NCBI GenBank assembly: GCA_046728975.1
Contig: JBKPFU010000047.1
Span: 1-19,434, forward strand
DNA: 19,434 nt
Origin: JBKPFU01 sp046728975
GTDB taxonomy: Bacteria > Actinomycetota > Thermoleophilia > Gaiellales > Gaiellaceae
Direction: 5' to 3'
In this document: positions 1-6,083 of the stretch, piece by piece
Layout of the letters: each line of letters opens with the position of its first letter
How positions within the stretch are numbered: position 1 is the first letter of the stretch
Notes under the pieces: model-generated
What the model was told of the DNA's origin: nothing
The model's input: the letters and a program-made list of their open reading frames with translations, nothing else
Databases searched by the model: none
Translations under genes and position numbers: made by a program

Positions 1-711
1 GCGGACCGGGGCGAACCCGTCGCCGAGGTTCGCCTCGGTCGTGGGGCAGACGCAGACTCGGGCGTCCGCATCGGCGATGAGATCGAGCTCGGCGTCGTCG
101 GCGTGGGTCGCGTGAATGACCGTCGTTCGCGGGCCGAGGCATCCGGTGCGGGCGAGCAGCTCGACCGGCCGGATCCCGTGTTCGGCGACGCACTCCTCGA
201 TCTCCCGGGGCTGCTCGTCAGCGTGAACGTGGAGCGGCAGGCCATCTTGCTGTACATAGCGGCCGATCTCTTCCAGCCAATCGACCGGGCAGGCCCGGAC
301 GGAGTGGGGGGCAAGGCCGATCCGTACGCCTCGCCCGCGCAGCTCCTCGACCTGGCGCAGGTATTCGCCGACCGAGGACTGGCGGAAGCGGTCGACCCCG
401 CCGCGTCCATACGCGGCGTGGAGCAGCACCAGCGTGACACCGGCCTCCGCGGCCGCGTCAACCGCCTTCAGCGCCTCCTCGAAGCCCAGGTAGTGGAACT
501 CGCCGACGGCCGTGTATCCGGCCGTGCGCATCTCGCGGTAGGTCTCGGCATAGTCGGTTCGGACACGCCCCGGGGTCTGACCCCGGGCCAGGTCCAACAT
601 GGCCTCGCGCCATCCCCAGAAGTCGTCGCCCTCCACACGGCCGCGCAAGGCGCGCTGAAACGTGTGGCTATGCGCGTTCACGAAGCCCGGAATCCGAAGC
701 GTCGAGGCCAC
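1..711 (-). CDS. hutF: Formimidoylglutamate deiminase (HutF-like amidohydrolase), C-terminus cut by window edge
   Basis: The first 237 residues are present; the reading frame runs off the left edge without a stop. HutF hydrolyses N-formimidoyl-L-glutamate to N-formylglutamate in histidine breakdown, using a metal-dependent amidohydrolase fold. Visible signatures are the metal-binding HSH at residues 14-16 followed by TFQRAL, FWGWRE near 31-36, GEFHYL near 70-75, HVHADEQ at 161-167, HATHAD at 200-205 and TTEANLGDG at 224-232; the last three strongly resemble HutF. The GTG start at 709-711 is favoured because GGAAGG lies 8 nt upstream. With this start the protein begins only 13 residues before the first metal ligand, so the usual N-terminal strands of the beta-sandwich domain are missing or very short. 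The frame is open upstream but there it would overlap the divergent gene. Other hut genes, if present, lie outside the window. A related deaminase or chlorohydrolase is the main alternative. Confidence 0.85.
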   Translation of the reverse strand, partial: MASTLRIPGFVNAHSHTFQRALRGRVEGDDFWGWREAMLDLARGQTPGRVRTDYAETYREMRTAGYTAVGEFHYLGFEEALKAVDAAAEAGVTLVLLHAAYGRGGVDRFRQSSVGEYLRQVEELRGRGVRIGLAPHSVRACPVDWLEEIGRYVQQDGLPLHVHADEQPREIEECVAEHGIRPVELLARTGCLGPRTTVIHATHADDAELDLIADADARVCVCPTTEANLGDGFAPVR

Positions 712-716
712 GGGCG

Positions 717-722
717 TATCCT
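717..722 (+). promoter_or_regulatory. Candidate -10 element for a leaderless phosphatidyltransferase mRNA
   Basis: TATCCT ends 6 nt before the ATG at 729, so transcription would start at or next to the start codon. There is no Shine-Dalgarno sequence upstream of that ATG, which fits leaderless translation. No convincing -35 is visible. The hexamer overlaps the complement of the Shine-Dalgarno of the divergent hutF gene (720-725). Confidence 0.35.
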
Positions 723-728
723 TCCACC

Positions 729-1277
729 ATGGCGGTCCGCGCCGTGCCGGCCTCGCTCGCGCAAATTCCGAACGCCCTGACAGTGGCACGGCTCGTGCTG
801 ATCCCGATCTTCGTCGCGCTGCTCGCCTCCGCGGACGGGGGGCACAGCTGGCCGGCGGCGATCGTCTTCGGAGCAGCCGGCGCGACCGATCAGATCGACG
901 GCTGGTTGGCCCGGCGCTGGCACGTCGAATCGGCGTTCGGCAAGATCGCCGACCCGTTGGCCGACCGGTTGATGATCGACGTCGCCGTCCTGATGCTCTG
1001 GTTCGACGATCGCCTGCCCTGGGTGGCGCTTGCGATCCCGGCGCGTGATCTGGCGCTCGTTGCAGGGTACAAGCTCGTCGTGGGCCGAGGATACGACTTC
1101 GACGTCAATTTCGCGGGCAAGGTGGCGACCTGGCTGCTCTACGCATCGCTCGCGTTCGTGATGGTGACGCACGAGGGCACGGATTGGCCGCTGTGGATCT
1201 TCTGGGTCGGTTTCGGCCTCGCCGTCGTCTCGCTTGGTGGCTATCTGCTGAAGGCACGCCGCGAGGTGGCGACGTGA
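729..1277 (+). CDS. CDP-alcohol phosphatidyltransferase (PgsA-like)
   Basis: A 182-residue integral membrane enzyme of the CDP-alcohol phosphatidyltransferase family, which transfers a phosphatidyl group from CDP-diacylglycerol to an alcohol such as glycerol-3-phosphate. The full family signature is present: D54 and D57-G58, A61-R62, G71, D75 and D79, matching DxxDGxxARx(8)GxxxDxxxD. The N-terminal IPNALTVARLVLIP (13-26) is typical of PgsA-type enzymes, and the rest consists of hydrophobic segments. Length is normal for PgsA. The acceptor alcohol cannot be read from sequence, so phosphatidylglycerophosphate synthase is the best guess and cardiolipin or inositol-phosphate synthase are alternatives. 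It is divergent from hutF with only 17 bp between the start codons. An in-frame GTG six codons in is a possible alternative start. The gene is followed by a hairpin-rich repeat rather than directly by another gene. Confidence 0.85.
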   Translation: MAVRAVPASLAQIPNALTVARLVLIPIFVALLASADGGHSWPAAIVFGAAGATDQIDGWLARRWHVESAFGKIADPLADRLMIDVAVLMLWFDDRLPWVALAIPARDLALVAGYKLVVGRGYDFDVNFAGKVATWLLYASLAFVMVTHEGTDWPLWIFWVGFGLAVVSLGGYLLKARREVAT

Positions 1278-1291
1278 ACTCGTTCATGTTC

Positions 1292-1430
1292 CTGGGGCGT
1301 CGCTGGCAAAGGAGGCAAGCCGGCGGAGCGCAGGGCAGTGCAAAGACGCACGGCCAAGCGGCGCCGGCGCAGCATCCTGCCGCCAGCGGCGTCACCCTTC
1401 GGCGGAGCCCGGCTCCGCCGGGCGGGAGCC
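1292..1430 (+). repeat. Dispersed hairpin-rich intergenic repeat, copy 1
   Basis: 139 bp that align without gaps to 11171-11309, with 19 mismatches by my count (about 86% identity). Identical blocks include 1301-1326 and 1372-1394. Hairpins conserved in both copies are: 1300-1326 (8-bp stem, 11-nt loop), GTGC/GCAC at 1338-1351, GCAG/CTGC at 1369-1380, and GCCCGGC/GCCGGGC at 1407-1423. It fills the gap between the phosphatidyltransferase and the sugar nucleotidyltransferase and ends 16 bp before the latter's ATG. Three frames are open through it, but many differences between the copies would change amino acids, so it is not treated as coding. The biological class (REP/MITE-like element or structured RNA) is unknown. 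Confidence 0.75.
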
Positions 1431-1446
1431 GACGGGGGCCAGGGAC

Positions 1447-3960
1447 ATGAAAGCCGTCGTCATGGCCGGGGGAGAGGGAACCCGCCTCCGCCCGCTCACG
1501 TCCAATCAGCCGAAGCCGATGGTGCCGATCGTCGGCAAGCCCTGCATGGAGCACATCCTGGAGCTGCTCAAGAAGCACGGCTTCGAGGACGTCGTGGTCA
1601 CCGTCGCGTTCCTGCCGCAGGCGATTCGTAGCTACTTCGGGACGGGAGAATCCCTCGGGCTGAACATCGAGTACTCGGTCGAGGAATCGCCACTCGGTAC
1701 TGCAGGCTCGGTGCGTCTGGCCGACAGCAAGCTCCAGGACACCTTCCTCGTCATCTCGGGAGACGCGCTCTGCGACGTCGATCTGAGCAGCCTGGTCGAA
1801 GCCCACCGCGAGAAGGGAGCCGCGGTCACGATTGGCCTCAAATCGGTCGACAACCCGCTCGAGTTCGGCATCGTCGTCACCGACGACGAGCGCCGGATCG
1901 AGCGCTTCCTCGAAAAACCGTCCTGGGGGCAGGTCTTCTCCGACACGATCAACACCGGGATCTACGTCATCGAGCCCGAGGTCATGCGGCACGTGCCGAC
2001 CGACCGCTCGTACGACTTCTCGAAGGAGCTCTTCCCGCTGCTGCTCGAGATGGGCCGACCCCTCTACGGGCACATCCTCGACGGCTACTGGCAGGACGTC
2101 GGCGACCTCGACCAGTTCCGGCAGGCGAACTTCGACGCACTCGACGAAGCGGTGAAGCTGAACATCCCGGGTATCCGCCTGCGCGGAAACGTGTGGCTGG
2201 GGGAGGGGGTGGAGGTCGACGACCTCGACCAGATCGAAGCGCCGGCGTTCCTCGGCAACTACTGTCGCATCATGGCCGACGCCGCCGCCGGCGCGTACTC
2301 GGTGCTCGGCTCCAGCGTCACGCTCCGAGAGCGGGCACGCACGAGCCGCTCCGTGATCGACGTATCCACCCACATCGGCCGAAGCGCCGTCGTCGAGGGC
2401 GCCATCCTTGGCCGCTCGTGCGAGGTCGGCGCCCACGCGCACGTGCAGGAAGGCGCCGCGATCGGCGACGAGGTGTCGCTCGGCGCCCAGACCGTGGTCA
2501 TGCCGGGCGTGCGGATCTATCCGTACAAGGAGGTCGAGACCGGGGCGCGGATCCACGAGAGCCTGATCTGGGAGTCGCGAGCGTCCTCGCGCCTGTTCGG
2601 TCGAGACGGAGTCTCCGGGCTCGTCAACGTCGACCTGACGCCGGAGGTCGCGGTCCGCCTGGCGACCTCGCTCGGCACCGCGCTCAAGCGCGGCGCGCGC
2701 GTGGTCGCGAGCCGCGAGTCGCCCCCCGCGTGCCGGATGATCAAGCGCGCGATGATCTCCGGCTGCAACTCGGCCGGCGTCGACGTCGCCGACCTGCGCG
2801 TGCTCCCGGCTGCGGTCGCGCGGCACCTGCTAAAGACGCACGGCTATGACGCCGGCTTCCACGTCGGCGTTAGCCACGCCGACCCCGAGCTCGTGCAAAT
2901 CCGCTTCTTCGAGCAGCCGGGGATCCAGCTGACTCCGGAGATGGAGAAGGAGATCGAGAAGCACTTCACGCGCCTCGAGCTGCGCCGCGTCGCCTACAAC
3001 GCCGTCGGCGCAGTCACCTATCCGGCCCGTGTCCGCGAGAGCTACGCGCAGGACCTGCTCGCCAATCTGGACACCGAGGCGATCCGCGAGCGGCGCTTCC
3101 GCCTCGTCGTCGACTACGGCTACTCCGCGGCCTCGTTCGTGCTCCCGCTGGTCCTCGGTCCGCTGCACGTGGAGGCGGTCAGCGCCCACGGCTTCGTCGC
3201 CGACGCCGCCGACGAGAGAACGGCGTCGCTCCGCGAGTCGATCGGCCAGACGAAACGGCTCGTCCAGGCCGTGGGGGCCGATCTGGGCGCCGTGCTCGAC
3301 CGTGCGGCCGAGCGCCTGTTTTTGATCGACGAGCAGGGCCGTGAGATCCCCGTCGAGCAGACGTTGCTGCTCTACCTCCGGCTGATGGGCTCCAACGGCC
3401 GCCGCGGGAAGCTGGCCTTCCCGATCACTGTCACGAGCGCCGTCGACCGCGTCGTCGAGGGCAGTGGGCTCGAGATCGTCCGAACCGGCGCCTCGTCGGC
3501 CGACCTCACGAAACAGGCTGCCGAAAACGATGTCATCTTCGCGGGCGCCGTGGGCGGCGGCTACGTCTTCCCCGAGTTCCTGCCGGCCTACGACGCGGTG
3601 GCTGCGCTCTGCAAGCTGCTCGAGCTCCTCGCTCCGATGCGACAACCGCTCTCGACGCTCGTCGAGGAGCTACCGAGGTCGACGCTCGTCCACCGTCAGG
3701 TCGCCTGCCCGTGGGCGCTGAAGGGACTGGTCATGCGCGTCCTCACCGAGCGGCTCAAGGGGCGCGACGTCGACCTCACCGACGGGATCAAGGTCTTCGA
3801 CGAGCGCGGATGGGCGCAGGTGCTGCCGGACCCGGACGAGCCGATCGTGCACATCTACGCGGAGGGAGAGACGGACGAGGTCTCCGGCGAGCTCGAAGCC
3901 GAGCTGCACCAGCTCGTCGAGGAGATCATGCAAAGCGAGGCCGCCGAAGCGCGCGTCTAG
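1447..3960 (+). CDS. Sugar-1-phosphate nucleotidyltransferase fused to a degenerate phosphohexomutase (mannose-1-phosphate guanylyltransferase-type)
   Basis: An 837-residue three-part protein. Residues 1-235 are a nucleotidyltransferase with GGEGTRLRPLT at 8-18, PKPMVPI near 22-28, GTAGS and GDALCD. Residues about 245-375 are hexapeptide repeats forming a left-handed beta-helix. Residues about 380-830 have the phosphohexomutase fold. The first part should make an NDP-sugar from a sugar-1-phosphate and NTP for surface polysaccharide or glycoconjugate; proteins with this architecture are usually annotated mannose-1-phosphate guanylyltransferase, but the nucleotide and sugar are not proven. In the mutase part all four functional loops have diverged: SHADP at 476-480 in place of the SHNP loop, DRAAER at 618-623 in place of the metal loop DGDADR, GAVGGGY at 700-706 in place of GGExSGH, and LPDPDEP at 793-799 in place of RPSGTEP. 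It is therefore probably non-catalytic and structural or regulatory. ATG 1447 is the natural start, with only a weak ribosome site. Confidence 0.85.
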   Translation: MKAVVMAGGEGTRLRPLTSNQPKPMVPIVGKPCMEHILELLKKHGFEDVVVTVAFLPQAIRSYFGTGESLGLNIEYSVEESPLGTAGSVRLADSKLQDTFLVISGDALCDVDLSSLVEAHREKGAAVTIGLKSVDNPLEFGIVVTDDERRIERFLEKPSWGQVFSDTINTGIYVIEPEVMRHVPTDRSYDFSKELFPLLLEMGRPLYGHILDGYWQDVGDLDQFRQANFDALDEAVKLNIPGIRLRGNVWLGEGVEVDDLDQIEAPAFLGNYCRIMADAAAGAYSVLGSSVTLRERARTSRSVIDVSTHIGRSAVVEGAILGRSCEVGAHAHVQEGAAIGDEVSLGAQTVVMPGVRIYPYKEVETGARIHESLIWESRASSRLFGRDGVSGLVNVDLTPEVAVRLATSLGTALKRGARVVASRESPPACRMIKRAMISGCNSAGVDVADLRVLPAAVARHLLKTHGYDAGFHVGVSHADPELVQIRFFEQPGIQLTPEMEKEIEKHFTRLELRRVAYNAVGAVTYPARVRESYAQDLLANLDTEAIRERRFRLVVDYGYSAASFVLPLVLGPLHVEAVSAHGFVADAADERTASLRESIGQTKRLVQAVGADLGAVLDRAAERLFLIDEQGREIPVEQTLLLYLRLMGSNGRRGKLAFPITVTSAVDRVVEGSGLEIVRTGASSADLTKQAAENDVIFAGAVGGGYVFPEFLPAYDAVAALCKLLELLAPMRQPLSTLVEELPRSTLVHRQVACPWALKGLVMRVLTERLKGRDVDLTDGIKVFDERGWAQVLPDPDEPIVHIYAEGETDEVSGELEAELHQLVEEIMQSEAAEARV

Positions 3961-3993
3961 CGCGTTCAGCCAGGGCCGAGCCTCAAGCTCAGG

Positions 3994-4022
3994 TTGACCC
4001 TTCGCCCGCCTGCTGCTTTACT
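3994..4022 (+). promoter_or_regulatory. Sigma-70-type promoter of the RsiG-FHA-FtsR operon
   Basis: TTGACC at 3994-3999, a 17-bp spacer, then TTTACT at 4017-4022. The -35 matches the consensus at five of six positions and the spacing is ideal. Transcription would start near 4029, about 30 nt before the GTG of the first gene, leaving room for the AAAGG ribosome site. This is the clearest promoter in the window. Confidence 0.6.
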
Positions 4023-4059
4023 TGGCTCGACCCCGCTCCCCAACCGAAAGGCGTCTCGC

Positions 4060-4305
4060 GTGGAACCGCTCCCTGATCTTGGCTCGCTGTCGGACGACGA
4101 GCTGAAGCAGCTGATCGACGACCTGAAGACCGAGGAGCAGGAGATCTCGTACAAGCGCCGGCTCCTGCACGGCAAGATCGACATCCTGCGCGCCGAGCTA
4201 GTCGCCCGGCTGCATGCCTCGGAGGGGAGGAGCGTGCTCGACAAGGTGGACGTCGACTCGCTGACTGAGATCCTCGCGGGCAAGGCTGCGCCTCCGACCG
4301 AATGA
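4060..4305 (+). CDS. RsiG-like small protein (candidate c-di-GMP-responsive anti-sigma factor; family often annotated 'aerial mycelium formation protein')
   Basis: An 81-residue, largely helical protein. The segment E26, S30, R33, H37, D41 fits the c-di-GMP-binding signature E(x3)S(x2)R(x3)Q(x3)D known from Streptomyces RsiG, with His in place of Gln, and is followed by the family-like GKIDILRAEL (38-47). Streptomyces RsiG carries two copies of the motif; deep-branching actinobacteria have a short single-motif form that I recall acts as a homodimer, and this protein matches that form. The known role is to hold the sigma factor WhiG inactive when loaded with c-di-GMP; no WhiG-type sigma is in this window, so the partner is unknown. 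GTG 4060 is chosen because AAAGG lies 8 nt upstream; an in-frame TTG at 3994 falls in the -35 element. The stop overlaps the next start (ATGA), so it is translationally coupled to the FHA gene. Confidence 0.72.
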   Translation: MEPLPDLGSLSDDELKQLIDDLKTEEQEISYKRRLLHGKIDILRAELVARLHASEGRSVLDKVDVDSLTEILAGKAAPPTE

Positions 4306-4772
4306 GCCATGTCTACTGCCCGGAGTGCGGCTTCCAGAACCCGGAGGTCGCAAACTACTGCTCCAAGTGCGGCGCGCTGCTCGTCAAAGACGAGGGCGGG
4401 GGGGACACGACGATGAGCTTCGTCCCCGACGATGGGGCGGACGACGCGGGCATCTCGTTGGACGAGTTTCCCGCGGAGGGGCCCGCGCTCGTGGTGCGTT
4501 CGGGCGGCGGGCGCGCGGGCGAGCATTTCGCGCCGGGCGGCGATCGGACGACCATCGGCCGCTCCCCCGACAACGACATCTTCCTCGACGATGTCACCGT
4601 CTCGCGCAAGCACGCCGTGCTGCTCGAACGCGACGGGGACTATTTCATCGAGGACCTCGGAAGCCTCAACGGGACGTACGTGAACCGCAAGCGGATCGAC
4701 GCCGAGGCGAGGCTCGACAACGGGGACGAGCTCCAGATCGGCAAGTACAAGCTGAGCTTCATCTCGAAATGA
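4302..4772 (+). CDS. Zinc-ribbon FHA-domain protein (GarA/OdhI-like)
   Basis: 156 residues. An N-terminal zinc ribbon has two CxxC pairs (C6/C9 and C20/C23). A linker contains D35-T36-T37-M38-S39-F40, resembling the double-threonine phosphorylation site near the N-terminus of mycobacterial GarA and corynebacterial OdhI. The C-terminal FHA domain (about 62-156) keeps the phosphothreonine-binding residues: G86-R87, S101-R102, H104 and N123-G124-T125. GarA/OdhI switch central carbon and glutamate metabolism by binding 2-oxoglutarate dehydrogenase or glutamate dehydrogenase when unphosphorylated, and bind their own phosphorylated tail when a Ser/Thr kinase has acted. A similar switch is inferred here. 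The position immediately before an FtsR-type gene copies the garA-ftsR order. The zinc ribbon is not part of GarA, so a different partner set is possible. It overlaps both neighbours by 4 bp. Confidence 0.85.
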   Translation: MSHVYCPECGFQNPEVANYCSKCGALLVKDEGGGDTTMSFVPDDGADDAGISLDEFPAEGPALVVRSGGGRAGEHFAPGGDRTTIGRSPDNDIFLDDVTVSRKHAVLLERDGDYFIEDLGSLNGTYVNRKRIDAEARLDNGDELQIGKYKLSFISK

Positions 4773-5464
4773 GCGCACCGACGAAGACACTGCCGCGGCA
4801 GCGCTTGCTCACGATCGGGACCGTCTGCAACCGGCTGCAGGCGGAGTTCCCGGACATCTCGATCTCGAAGATCCGCTACCTCGAGGACCAGGGTCTCCTT
4901 ACGCCCAGGCGTACGCAGGGCGGCTACCGGCTCTTCAGCGAGGAGGACGTCGAGCGCCTCGAGACGATCCTGCGGTTGCAGCGCGACGAGTTCCTGCCGC
5001 TGCGCGTGATCCGCCAGGAGCTCGCGTCGCCGAGAGGAGCGAAGGACCGTCGTCGGCGCCGGCGGGTGGGGCTCGACGGGCACGAGGCCGACCTCGACTT
5101 CGGCGAGCTCTGCGAGCGCGCGGGGATCGGTTCCGAGCTCGCGCGCGAGCTGGAGGAGTTCGGCCTGCTCGCGCCCAACCGGGACGGCGGCGAGAAGCGC
5201 TACAGCGAGATCGATGCGGACATCGCGGTCGCGTGCGCCAAGCTTGCGCGGTACGGCATGTCCGCGCGCCACCTACGCACCTTCAGGAACGCGGCCGACC
5301 GCGAGGCGGCGCTGCTCGAGCAGCTCGTGGCGCCGTCGCTCCGTTCCCGCAACCTTGAGCGCCGGCAGGCCGGGGTGGAGGAGCTCGAGCAGCTGGCCGG
5401 CATGGCGCAGGAGCTGACCCAGCTGCTCTTCTGGCGCGATCTGCGGCGAGTAGCGTCGCGGTGA
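4769..5464 (+). CDS. ftsR: MerR-family regulator, FtsR-like
   Basis: 231 residues. The MerR-type winged helix spans about 14-85 (LTIGTVCNRLQAEFPD, SISKIRYLEDQGLLTPRR, GGYRLFSEEDVERL, LPLRVIRQEL). A basic linker (92-99, mostly Arg) follows, then a second domain at about 108-190 with ARYGMSARHLRTFRNAADRE at 160-179, which closely resembles the C-terminal half of mycobacterial Rv1828/FtsR. FtsR activates ftsZ transcription in corynebacteria and is essential or near-essential in mycobacteria. No metal-binding Cys of classical MerR sensors is present. The start at ATG 4769 overlaps the stop of the FHA gene (ATGA); the frame is open further upstream but only as an overlap. Being in one operon with the FHA and RsiG-like genes suggests joint control of growth and division. 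Confidence 0.82.
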   Translation: MSAPTKTLPRQRLLTIGTVCNRLQAEFPDISISKIRYLEDQGLLTPRRTQGGYRLFSEEDVERLETILRLQRDEFLPLRVIRQELASPRGAKDRRRRRRVGLDGHEADLDFGELCERAGIGSELARELEEFGLLAPNRDGGEKRYSEIDADIAVACAKLARYGMSARHLRTFRNAADREAALLEQLVAPSLRSRNLERRQAGVEELEQLAGMAQELTQLLFWRDLRRVASR

Positions 5465-6018
5465 CGGAACGCGAGACGCACGCGGTCGACGTCGCGGGCG
5501 TTAACCGTGAGCTGCCGCTTTTCGAGGTCGCACCCGGCGTGCGCATCGCGATCCTGAACATCCTCGGCGACACCGAGCTCGTGCATGCCGCCGCCGGCGC
5601 GCTCGCCGAGCGGATCGAGCCGCTTGCGCCCGACGTCCTCGTCACCGCCGAGACGAAGAGCATCCCACTCATCCACGAGCTGTCGGCAGGTCTCGGGCGT
5701 CCATACATCGTCCTGCGCAAGGAATATCGCCCGTACATGGGCGACGCGCTGCAGGTCGAGACCCACTCGATCACGACCGGCCGGCCGCAGACGCTCTACC
5801 TCGACGAGAAGGATCGCGACCTCTTGCGGGGCAAGCGCGTCGTCCTCGTCGACGACGTGATCAGCACGGGCAGCACTCTCGAGGCGATGCGCAAGGTGGT
5901 GGAGGAGGCGGGCGGCGAGGCCGTCGCCGAAGCAGCGATCTTCACCGAGGGAGACAAGGCGCGCTGGCAGGAGCAGCAGATCATCGCCATCGGCCATCTG
6001 CCGGTCTTCGACTCGTAG
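5461..6018 (+). CDS. Adenine/xanthine-type phosphoribosyltransferase family protein
   Basis: 185 residues of a type I phosphoribosyltransferase. The PRPP-binding loop VVLVDDVISTGST lies at 127-139. The sequence VTAETKSIPL (61-70) and the stretch around LRKEYRPYMGD (85-95) match proteins usually annotated adenine or xanthine phosphoribosyltransferase. Such enzymes join a purine base and PRPP to give a nucleotide; the base used here cannot be told from the sequence. The GTG start at 5461 overlaps the ftsR stop (GTGA), so this is the fourth translationally coupled gene of the operon. A hairpin at 6027-6048 follows the stop. The presence of a purine salvage-type gene in a regulatory operon is unexplained; a sensing role is conceivable but has no direct support. 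Confidence 0.8.
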   Translation: MTERETHAVDVAGVNRELPLFEVAPGVRIAILNILGDTELVHAAAGALAERIEPLAPDVLVTAETKSIPLIHELSAGLGRPYIVLRKEYRPYMGDALQVETHSITTGRPQTLYLDEKDRDLLRGKRVVLVDDVISTGSTLEAMRKVVEEAGGEAVAEAAIFTEGDKARWQEQQIIAIGHLPVFDS

Positions 6019-6026
6019 CTGCGCAG

Positions 6027-6048
6027 CCGAAGCGGGGTCGCGCTTCGG
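6027..6048 (+). terminator. Hairpin after the four-gene operon
   Basis: CCGAAGCG at 6027-6034 pairs perfectly with CGCTTCGG at 6041-6048 around a 6-nt loop. Only TTTG follows, so the U-tract is weak. It begins 8 bp after the phosphoribosyltransferase stop and fits an operon end. Confidence 0.5.
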
Positions 6049-6083
6049 TTTGACGTCCGATCTCCCGACTAAGAACGACAGAG

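Noticed and set aside
1292..1430. Riboswitch (c-di-GMP or cobalamin type) upstream of the nucleotidyltransferase
   Set aside because: The sequence lacks the conserved cores of those classes as I know them, and the second copy is antisense to its flanking genes, so a fixed leader role does not fit.
1105..2826. 573-codon ORF on the minus strand opposite the nucleotidyltransferase gene
   Set aside because: Antisense to a well-supported gene; its composition (Asp/Arg/Val/His-rich, no domain) is typical of the mirror frame of GC-rich coding DNA. The same applies to the long ORFs at 2830-3645, 5200-6618, 8425-9525, 10568-11869, 14910-16442 and 18001-19335 on the minus strand and 15476-16948 and 16392-18038 on the plus strand.
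3994..4059. Longer RsiG-like protein starting at TTG 3994
   Set aside because: The TTG is part of the -35 element TTGACC, and the added 22 residues precede the likely transcription start.
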